A stretch of 41,790 bases of DNA, taken from assembly GCA_902462325.1 (NCBI GenBank), contig CABQBF010000006.1, forward strand, positions 1 to 41,790, written 5' to 3'. Positions 24,624 to 30,355 of the stretch are shown here, one piece after another. The position numbers and the translations under genes are program-made. Source of the stretch: an uncultured Peptococcaceae bacterium. GTDB lineage: Bacteria > Bacillota > Peptococcia > Peptococcales > Peptococcaceae. Every line of letters begins with the position of its first letter. Position 1 is the stretch's first letter. A model generated the notes under the pieces. It was not told where the DNA came from. It did not search any database and saw only the letters and a program-made list of their open reading frames with translations.

Positions 24624-25303
24624 GCCTGTTCGGCCCCTTTCTGTTCCGCCTGTGCTTTTTTTTGCGCGTTACACTCCTGCACATGGGCTTCTATTTTCGT
24701 AATTAGTTCATCAATTTCCGCTTTGCGCAGCTTCATGCTGGCAATATTCACAATCAACCGCGCGCTGACCTGACAAATTTCCTCTGCTACCACCAAACCA
24801 TTTTCCCGCAAGGTAGTGCCCGTTTCCACAATATCTACAATGGCGTCGGACAAACCTAAAATAGGCGCCAGTTCTACCGAGCCTTCAATTTTTACAATGT
24901 CCACATCCATATTTTTCTTTTCAAAGTAGCTGCGAGCCACATTGACATATTTGCTGGCAATACAGCGAGTGTGGTAGCCTTCGTAAAAATTAACGCCAGC
25001 CGGCAAGGCCAAAGCAAACCGGCAGCGGCCGAAACCTAAATCGGCCACTTCGTAAAAGGTGCCTCCGGCTTCCATGATGGTGTCTTTGCCCACAACGCCC
25101 AAATCGCACACACCATTTTCCACATAGGTGATGACATCAGCAGCTTTTGCCAACACAATTTCAATATTGGCATTTTTAACAGGCAAAATCAGTCGGCGGC
25201 CCTTATTGCGGATTTCGCTGCAATCATAGCCCAATTGTTCAAACATTTCAATACTTTTTTCTTCCAAACGCCCTTTTGTTAAAGCGATGCGAATCGGTTT
25301 CAT
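24620..25303 (-). CDS. hisG: ATP phosphoribosyltransferase, short catalytic subunit
   Basis: First, feedback-controlled step: joins ATP and PRPP. The 227-residue protein is the short form (IALTKGRLEEK, DLGVVGKDTI, GATTLREN-like stretch ETGTTLRENGL), lacking the C-terminal regulatory domain of the long form. It needs HisZ, encoded directly upstream. A charged C-terminal tail of about 15 residues (repeats of Ala, Gln, Lys and Glu) is slightly longer than usual. AGTAGGGGAG precedes the ATG. Confidence 0.97.
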   Translation of the reverse strand: MKPIRIALTKGRLEEKSIEMFEQLGYDCSEIRNKGRRLILPVKNANIEIVLAKAADVITYVENGVCDLGVVGKDTIMEAGGTFYEVADLGFGRCRFALALPAGVNFYEGYHTRCIASKYVNVARSYFEKKNMDVDIVKIEGSVELAPILGLSDAIVDIVETGTTLRENGLVVAEEICQVSARLIVNIASMKLRKAEIDELITKIEAHVQECNAQKKAQAEQKGAEQA

Positions 25304-25321
25304 AATCTCCCCTACTTTTCT

Positions 25322-26530
25322 TTAACAATTCTGTTCCAACTCTATATCAATAATCTCGGTAGTTTTCCCAATCATGTGTACCTGCCCAATGCCGCAGCGA
25401 GCAGCGTAAGCAATCGCGCTTTCTCGGTCCTCCAGCACACAATTTTCTGCCACCTGACCTTTGGCAATCAGTTGCTTGCGATACAAAATGGCTTTCACCA
25501 GATATTCATCATTAGCGGCCACCACCAGTACGTCAGCGGTCAGCGGCGGTTTCTTTTCCACCACGCTGCTGGCCAAATCCACATTGACTGCAAAGCCAAT
25601 GGCAGGCTGCGCCGCGCCAAAATCGCTGAGCAGATTATCATAACGGCCGCCGGATAACACAGGCTCGCCCACCTCATTAAAGTAACCGCGGAAAATAATT
25701 CCGGTGTAATATTCGGCCTGATTTACCAGCCCCAAGTCAATAATCACATTATCACCCAAGCCCAGTTGCTGCAAGCTGCGATAAATGGTTTGCAGATAAT
25801 CCAGACTCTTGCAGGCCTGTTCATCATCAAACAGGGCATAGGCCTGCTCAAACACTTCCTCCCCGCCAAACAGCCGCGGCAAATATTTTAAGGCAACTGC
25901 CGCCTTGTTATCGGGGAACTGTTCTAATAAATCATTCAGCGAAGCAAAATTTTTCTGTTCAATATGATGGCGAATTTCTTCCTTGGTATCCTCATCGGCC
26001 CCCAGGCTATCCATCAGCGCTTTAAAGTAGCCAATGTGACACAGCTCTAAGCGGTAGCCGCTGCCTGCGCTAATCTTCTCCAGGCTGCTGGCTGCCATCT
26101 CCATAATTTCCAAGTCGCTGCGGATAGTTCCGCTGCCGATTAACTCTACGCCGCACTGATAAATTTCACTGCTGCGGCCCCGCAAGCCGTTGGCCATACG
26201 ATAAACATTGTGGCTGTAATATAACCGCAGCGGCATTTCCATGTGCAGCAGGCGGGTTGCCGTTAAACGGGCAATGGGAACTGTACCGTCTGGGCAAAGC
26301 ACCATCAACCGGCCTTTCTGGTCCATCAGCTTATACATATTTTCCTGCGGCAGATAATTGGCTGATGCACCAAATACATCATAAAATTCAATGGTCGGTG
26401 TCATCACCCGCCGATAGCCGCGGGCCTTAAAAATATCCTTCAAAATTCCCGTCACGCGGGAGCGACGGCTGCATTCATCAAAGAGATAATCCTTTGTGCC
26501 TTCCGGCGTTACTTTATTATAACATTTCAT
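25322..26530 (-). CDS. hisZ: ATP phosphoribosyltransferase regulatory subunit
   Basis: Histidyl-tRNA-synthetase-like protein without aminoacylation role; it forms the octameric complex with short HisG and carries histidine feedback. The 402 residues match class II synthetase motifs in altered form (RRVMTPTIEFYDVF, MLVLCPDGTVPIAR-like MVLCPDGT, GGRYDNLL). True HisRS would be longer, with an anticodon domain. It is the first gene of the his operon, 18 bases before hisG, with an AGGTGAG ribosome site. Confidence 0.94.
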   Translation of the reverse strand: MKCYNKVTPEGTKDYLFDECSRRSRVTGILKDIFKARGYRRVMTPTIEFYDVFGASANYLPQENMYKLMDQKGRLMVLCPDGTVPIARLTATRLLHMEMPLRLYYSHNVYRMANGLRGRSSEIYQCGVELIGSGTIRSDLEIMEMAASSLEKISAGSGYRLELCHIGYFKALMDSLGADEDTKEEIRHHIEQKNFASLNDLLEQFPDNKAAVALKYLPRLFGGEEVFEQAYALFDDEQACKSLDYLQTIYRSLQQLGLGDNVIIDLGLVNQAEYYTGIIFRGYFNEVGEPVLSGGRYDNLLSDFGAAQPAIGFAVNVDLASSVVEKKPPLTADVLVVAANDEYLVKAILYRKQLIAKGQVAENCVLEDRESAIAYAARCGIGQVHMIGKTTEIIDIELEQNC

Positions 26531-26573
26531 ATTCTCACCTGTTTATTAAAATTCGAACTGTGTTCGCTTCATT

Positions 26574-26603
26574 ATTTTAACACGCTAAAGCGATAAATAC
26601 AAA
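26574..26603 (-). promoter_or_regulatory. promoter of the histidine operon
   Basis: Minus strand TTGTAT (26598-26603), 18 bases, TAAAAT (26574-26579), about 45 bases before hisZ. The spacer holds the perfect palindrome CGCTAAAGCG (26583-26592). No T-box or histidine-codon leader peptide was seen. Confidence 0.5.
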
Positions 26604-26619
26604 TAAAATATCTGTATTT
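26595..26619. repeat. inverted repeat over the his -35 box
   Basis: AAATACA (26595-26601), eleven bases, TGTATTT (26613-26619). It covers the -35 box of the his promoter, a place typical of a repressor site. Confidence 0.4.
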
Positions 26620-26731
26620 TTCGAAAACTTTTCATAAAATATTTTTTACATACCCTTTCCGCATTTTATCACCAAGCATCGTTGCCTAATTATTCTATAA
26701 CAGCTCGCTCTTATTGGCAATCATAAAAATA

Positions 26732-26766
26732 GAGCAGATGTAAGATTTCCATCTTACAAACTGCTC
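26732..26766 (-). terminator. terminator of the small XRE gene
   Basis: GAGCAG (26732-26737) with CTGCTC (26761-26766), and inside GTAAGAT with ATCTTAC around TTCC. On the minus strand it ends in TATTTTTATG. Confidence 0.82.
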
Positions 26767-26776
26767 CAAGTCTTCT

Positions 26777-27043
26777 TTAATTTTCTTTTTCTTTTGTGTC
26801 TAAGGCCGGAAGAATTAAATCTTCTATGCCAACATTCAGCACCTGCGCTATGGCCCACAATTCATAATCGGCTACAACGCGATCACATAACTCAATTCTG
26901 CTGATGGCTTTCTGGTCCAAAATCACATCACATAGCTGCAATTTTGCCGCAAATTCTGTCTGCGTAATGTGCATAGCTTTCCGATACATTCTCACCTGTC
27001 TGCCACAAAGATTTTTCTTACCGCGAAAAGAATAAATTTTCAT
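26777..27043 (-). CDS. small XRE-type DNA-binding protein
   Basis: Protein of 88 residues that is nearly all one Cro/C1 helix-turn-helix (about 15-80: RQVRMYRKAMHITQTEFAAK, then ISRIELCDRVVADYELWAIA and NVGIEDLIL). I start at ATG 27043, eight bases after AGGAG; the GTG further upstream overlaps that site. It ends with its own terminator, so it is a single-gene unit just upstream of the his operon. It might bind the repeats at the his promoter, but this is only neighbourhood inference. The stretch 27053-27278 is AT-rich and shows no gene. Confidence 0.82.
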   Translation of the reverse strand: MKIYSFRGKKNLCGRQVRMYRKAMHITQTEFAAKLQLCDVILDQKAISRIELCDRVVADYELWAIAQVLNVGIEDLILPALDTKEKEN

Positions 27044-27278
27044 TTCAATCACTCCTAATTACTTGAAACATAACTATTGCTGCGATTGAAATTAGCACAT
27101 AATTCTCTTTTCTTTACCCTAATAACAAGTAATATGAAAATTTGTGGCAAAAATAGTCTTCATTTTTACCAAAAGATTTTTTTGAATTATATAAAAATTT
27201 CATATAAGATAGAAAAATTCCTCATTTATCGCGGTTTTACAGGTTTCATGCCCACACGCATAAAATACCCTAACAAAA

Positions 27279-27313
27279 AAGCAGTACAAGAACTGCAAAT
27301 TCTTATACTGCTT
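27279..27313 (-). terminator. terminator of the transglutaminase gene
   Basis: AAGCAGTA-C-AAGAA (27279-27292) pairs with TTCTT-A-TACTGCTT (27300-27313); on the minus strand it ends in TTTTTTG, 28 bases past the stop. Confidence 0.85.
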
Positions 27314-27341
27314 GTCAATTTCTTATATATGATTATGAATT

Positions 27342-28616
27342 TTATGCACCAGCAAACTGATACTGCATATCTGCCTGATAATCACTCAATAGCGTACTCA
27401 CCGGTTTCCCAAAGCGATAATATTGAATTACATTGCCGTTCCGCTGCGCAATGCGTTGATCCACCTGCGGGTCAAACAAATAATCCACACCGTCAATCCG
27501 AACTGTCACCCATACATGGCTGCTGTAACCGCCCGCCGACGATTTGGTTTTACCGCTGACCACGTTGACGTCCAATCCAATCGCTTGCAAAATAGCCGCA
27601 TAGGCAGACGAATAATGATTACACACGCCTTTATGGTCCAGCAAAATCGGCACTGCATAGCGCTCTGGATAATGCTGCCAGATTACGGCTGCTTCTTCCG
27701 CTGTAAACATGGTCATATCCAACTGACTTGCTGTTTGATAGGTCATATTCTGAATAAAATAATCATAAGTTACTTTCACCTTTGTATAGGTATCCATGCC
27801 GCTGGTAAAATTCTGCGCCATAAAATCATCGACCAAACTATTCAAAATTCCAAACTGCGTAGATTTCGGATGGAGCGCCGCACCATTTAATAACTGCTGC
27901 ACATCTGTCTGTACTTGTCCCGAAGGCACTACCGTTGCATTATTGGAAACGTCCGGCCGGCTTTCCGCCTCGTCTTTCTGTCCCGGTTCCGGCTCCACTT
28001 CCACATCTAACTGAGGCAGGCTGTCCCAATAATTGGGGTTGGTAAAGCTCTCATCCAATTCTACATCACTGCCATCGGCATTGCCAGGCATATAGCTGCC
28101 CTGACTCACGGTACTACTTTCCACTCCATTGGTGTAAATTTCCATAAGCTGCACATTTTCATCCCAAGCTACCGTAAAACCCACCGCTGCACCGATATCG
28201 CGCAGCTTAAAATAATTGTTGCCGTTAATATTGTATGCTCCAATATCCAGCTTTTCCCCATCACAATATAAGGCAACCTGCGAAGGCTCCGCCTGCATTT
28301 CTAAGGCTCCGGCAGGAAACTGTAAGTCGGTTTCCCCCAATGCATAGCCTTTCGTCGTATTCAAATTAATAGCGCCTTTGCTTTCATCCCATTCCACCGC
28401 AAAGGCTTTATCGGTAGCCGCTAACACTGCCGCCATATCGCGCAATTTAAAATAATTGCTGCCTTCAATATTATAGGGATAAATCTCCTGGGCGACACCG
28501 TTTACCAATACTACCGTATTACTGCCCTGCGCTGTTACTGGTTCTGCCCCGTAAGCCACACCGGTCAACAAGCATGTACACAACAACGCCGCACCTGCAA
28601 GCCGTTTTATTTTCAT
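27342..28616 (-). CDS. secreted transglutaminase-like protein with two copper-amine-oxidase-N-like (stalk) domains
   Basis: Protein of 424 residues with a Sec signal peptide (1-24). Two related domains follow at about 33-88 and 112-162, each with YNIxGxNYFKLRD, the pattern of the copper amine oxidase N-terminal-like domain common in Clostridia surface proteins. An acidic, proline-containing linker (about 170-235) leads to a transglutaminase core with the triad Cys332 (GVCNHYSSAYA), His367 (SSHVW) and Asp382 (LFDPQVD). Likely a cell-surface protein-modifying or protease-like enzyme; the substrate is unknown. GGAGCAG precedes the ATG. A structured leader with a terminator lies upstream and may control it. 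Confidence 0.9.
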   Translation of the reverse strand: MKIKRLAGAALLCTCLLTGVAYGAEPVTAQGSNTVVLVNGVAQEIYPYNIEGSNYFKLRDMAAVLAATDKAFAVEWDESKGAINLNTTKGYALGETDLQFPAGALEMQAEPSQVALYCDGEKLDIGAYNINGNNYFKLRDIGAAVGFTVAWDENVQLMEIYTNGVESSTVSQGSYMPGNADGSDVELDESFTNPNYWDSLPQLDVEVEPEPGQKDEAESRPDVSNNATVVPSGQVQTDVQQLLNGAALHPKSTQFGILNSLVDDFMAQNFTSGMDTYTKVKVTYDYFIQNMTYQTASQLDMTMFTAEEAAVIWQHYPERYAVPILLDHKGVCNHYSSAYAAILQAIGLDVNVVSGKTKSSAGGYSSHVWVTVRIDGVDYLFDPQVDQRIAQRNGNVIQYYRFGKPVSTLLSDYQADMQYQFAGA

Positions 28617-28772
28617 TTCTACTGCTCCATTCCTTCCTCATATTTCAAGAAGTTGCAATTTTCAAACTATTTTGCTTTTTATTATACTACATAAGACCAT
28701 GTTCTGCAAAGGCTTCACAAAAAAATGCTGTAAAAAAATTCCGTTTTGTTTTATAGGAACTGCTTTCGCCAT

Positions 28773-28808
28773 AAAAAAAGAGCTGTTGTAATTGCTACAA
28801 CAACTCTT
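28773..28808 (-). terminator. terminator 157 bases upstream of the transglutaminase start
   Basis: AAGAGCTGTTGTA (28778-28790) pairs with TACAACAACTCTT (28796-28808); on the minus strand it is followed by seven Ts. It either ends the zinc-ribbon transcript or acts as an attenuator in the leader of the transglutaminase gene. Confidence 0.8.
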
Positions 28809-28812
28809 CCCT

Positions 28813-28949
28813 GCGGTTTCGCACCGCTTGTGCCATTCTTTTCCGGGGAGGAGGAAAAGAATGGCCACTCTATATCGAGATAGTTTTCCAATGCCCAATA
28901 CAAAACCGACAGGCTGGGGCATACCCTGGTTCCATAGGCACTGGCAACC
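28813..28949 (-). ncRNA. multi-hairpin element in the leader of the transglutaminase gene, family unknown
   Basis: Four hairpins lie in a row before the terminator. They are GCGGT/ACCGC (28813-28827), a perfect 13-pair GCCATTCTTTTCC/GGAAAAGAATGGC (28832-28865), ATGCCC/GGGCAT (28891-28922) and GGTTCCA/TGG-C-AACC (28928-28949). The gap 28617-28981 has no supportable gene. The layout (compact folded region, terminator, then start codon) is that of a riboswitch or attenuator, but I could not match it to a known class. It may also be a dispersed repeat. The strand is chosen from the T-run of the terminator. Confidence 0.45.
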
Positions 28950-28981
28950 GAGAAAATTACGAATACCGTGACAATTCCATT

Positions 28982-29323
28982 TTATACTGGGATTTGATTG
29001 CCTCGTTCCCTGTTTACTTTTAAGGGCTTCACTTTAGATCGCAACCGTTCCCATAAAATTCGTACATTCAATTGACACAAAACTTTAAATTCTTGCCACT
29101 TTTCCTGTCTTGTCATTGCGCCATAGTCCGATTCATAATCGGGACTGTTCCACTGGCCACACTGAACCTCACGCAGACCATTCACCCAAATGTCGCTGTA
29201 ATCACAACATTCCATGCACTGCACACTGTAGCCAACGGGTACATCAAATTGATTGATATTGTCATACTGCAACGGCGCGCCGCAAATAGGACAATAACTT
29301 ACCTGTTTATTTGGTCGAAACAT
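28982..29323 (-). CDS. zinc-ribbon protein of unknown function
   Basis: Protein of 113 residues with an N-terminal zinc ribbon: YCPICGAPL (about 10-18) paired with VQCMECCDY (about 34-42). The rest is polar, ending in a basic helix-rich part. I start at ATG 29323 because AAAGGAGGGG lies directly before it; the upstream ATG at 29347 would overlap that site. No catalytic motif is visible. It is downstream of the broken coiled-coil gene on the same strand. Confidence 0.75.
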   Translation of the reverse strand: MFRPNKQVSYCPICGAPLQYDNINQFDVPVGYSVQCMECCDYSDIWVNGLREVQCGQWNSPDYESDYGAMTRQEKWQEFKVLCQLNVRILWERLRSKVKPLKVNRERGNQIPV

Positions 29324-29369
29324 GATTTTCCCCTCCTTTGGCTTCATTTTGCAGCAAGTAAACTGCTAA

Positions 29370-29684
29370 CTATTTGTTTCTGTCTTGACGAAAAATAACA
29401 AGAAGCTTTTCTTTCCGGGCTTCTCTGGCAGCTTGACGGGCCAACTGCCGACGAACCTGTTCTTCTTTCCGCAACACCGTTTGCTGGAGTTGTTCGTCGG
29501 CAATGGCTTTTTGCCTCTCAGCTTGACGCTACGCTCTCCGTTGCTGCTCTATCTGTTGTTCTTCCAACCATTGCTGCTGCTTTTCTTGCAGTTGGGCCTG
29601 ACGTTGTGCCCGCCGCATAATAATATTTGCTCTCTGTGCCTCTAATAATTCCTTTCTGATTTGACGGGCCTCTTCATCCATCAT
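29370..29684 (-). pseudogene. coiled-coil protein gene interrupted by an in-frame amber codon
   Basis: From ATG 29684 (seven bases after GGAGG) the frame reads 51 codons of Gln, Arg, Glu and Ala-rich helix, hits TAG at 29529-29531, then continues open for 52 more codons of the same composition to TAG at 29370-29372. The flanks are similar (RRAQRQAQLQEK earlier, RRA-stop-RQAERQK here), so the stop most likely replaces a CAG glutamine codon. The full product would be 104 residues, all helical, soluble. It has a consensus promoter with an operator-like palindrome in its spacer and is divergent from the GntR gene. It is either a recent nonsense mutation, readthrough or a sequencing error; I see no restart codon with a ribosome site. 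Confidence 0.75.
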
Positions 29685-29722
29685 TCACACACCTCCTCGT
29701 TTATCTTTTGTTCATGTCTGTT

Positions 29723-29751
29723 ATTATATCGTATATATACAGTTATGTCAA
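29723..29751 (-). promoter_or_regulatory. consensus promoter of the amber-interrupted gene
   Basis: Minus strand TTGACA (29746-29751), 17 bases, TATAAT (29723-29728), the only perfect sigma-A promoter seen in the window. The spacer contains GTATATATAC (29731-29740). Confidence 0.85.
29731..29743. promoter_or_regulatory. candidate GntR/YtrA operator 1
   Basis: GTATATATACAGT inside the promoter spacer of the amber-interrupted gene; the core GTATATATAC is palindromic. The block ATATATACAGT recurs at 29806-29816. Confidence 0.6.
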
Positions 29752-29765
29752 TATAAAAATCACTC

Positions 29766-29794
29766 TTGACAAAAAAAAAATTTTCGCATACTGT
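29766..29794 (+). promoter_or_regulatory. promoter of the GntR gene
   Basis: TTGACA (29766-29771), 17 bases, TACTGT (29789-29794). The -35 is perfect and the -10 moderate. A TATAAT at 29802-29807 is an alternative -10 but lacks a -35. Confidence 0.5.
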
Positions 29795-29799
29795 TATTG

Positions 29800-29816
29800 T
29801 GTATAATATATACAGT
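29800..29816. promoter_or_regulatory. candidate GntR/YtrA operator 2
   Basis: TGTATA-ATA-TATACA (29800-29814) is a perfect palindrome followed by GT. It shares ATATATACAGT with operator 1 and lies over the expected start of the GntR transcript, which suggests autorepression. Confidence 0.6.
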
Positions 29817-29832
29817 GAAAGGATAGATGACT

Positions 29833-30270
29833 ATGGATATCCATACAAACATCTCCTCCGGAGTTGCTTTATATGAACAAATTGCGGAGCAGATTAAACA
29901 ATTAATTGTAAAAGGCGAACTAGCAGAAGGCGAACCATTACCTTCTGTGCGAGCATTAGCACAGCAACTTGGGGTTAGTGTCATCACAACTAGGCGGGCT
30001 TATACAGAGCTAGAACAAGAGGGATATGTCGTTACGACTCCTGCCAAAGGTACCTTTGTCTCTCACCGGTATAATGAACGATTGCGGGAAATGGGCTACA
30101 TTAAACTGAGTGAACTCATTGATGATATTGTATATCTGGCCAGAGCCGTAAACATTAACCAAGAACAACTACAAGAACTTATAGGCGAGCATTATACATA
30201 TGTTGACGCGAACCCGGACGGAAAAGCAAAGCTAGCCCAGCTATTACGTAAACGGAATTCGCGGATTTAA
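29833..30270 (+). CDS. GntR-family regulator, YtrA subgroup
   Basis: Transcription regulator of 145 residues. The GntR winged helix-turn-helix spans about 8-75 (ALYEQIAEQIKQLIVKGEL, LPSVRALAQQLGVS, TTRRAYTELEQEGY, KGTFV). Only a short helical tail follows, as in the YtrA subgroup, which lacks a large ligand domain. The start ATG 29833 lies nine bases after AAAGGA; the ATG at 29827 is too close to it. YtrA regulators usually sit with ABC transporter genes; none is here, and the divergent coiled-coil gene with matching operators is the visible target. It ends in a strong terminator. Confidence 0.92.
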   Translation: MDIHTNISSGVALYEQIAEQIKQLIVKGELAEGEPLPSVRALAQQLGVSVITTRRAYTELEQEGYVVTTPAKGTFVSHRYNERLREMGYIKLSELIDDIVYLARAVNINQEQLQELIGEHYTYVDANPDGKAKLAQLLRKRNSRI

Positions 30271-30292
30271 TCACTTTCATAGCAAGACAAAA

Positions 30293-30341
30293 ACAGGACT
30301 ATCAGATTTAACATGCACGAAATCTGATAGTCCTGTTTTTT
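30293..30341. terminator. bidirectional terminator between GntR and S-layer genes
   Basis: ACAGGACTATCAGATTT (30293-30309) pairs perfectly with AAATCTGATAGTCCTGT (30320-30336), T-runs on both strands. The two genes converge here. Confidence 0.93.
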
Positions 30342-30355
30342 AAATCTCTATTCGA

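Noticed and set aside
26531..26776. T-box or his leader peptide upstream of hisZ
   Set aside because: No T-box core sequence and no run of histidine codons; the leader from the proposed promoter is only about 40 bases.
28662..28922. 86-codon minus-strand open frame, and another open frame without start over the same hairpins
   Set aside because: Both run through the terminator and hairpins and lack ribosome sites; the structured-RNA reading is better.
28773..28981. c-di-AMP, SAM or cobalamin riboswitch before the transglutaminase gene
   Set aside because: Short stretches resemble parts of these (for example GGCAACC on the plus strand), but none of the full conserved cores could be laid out in order.
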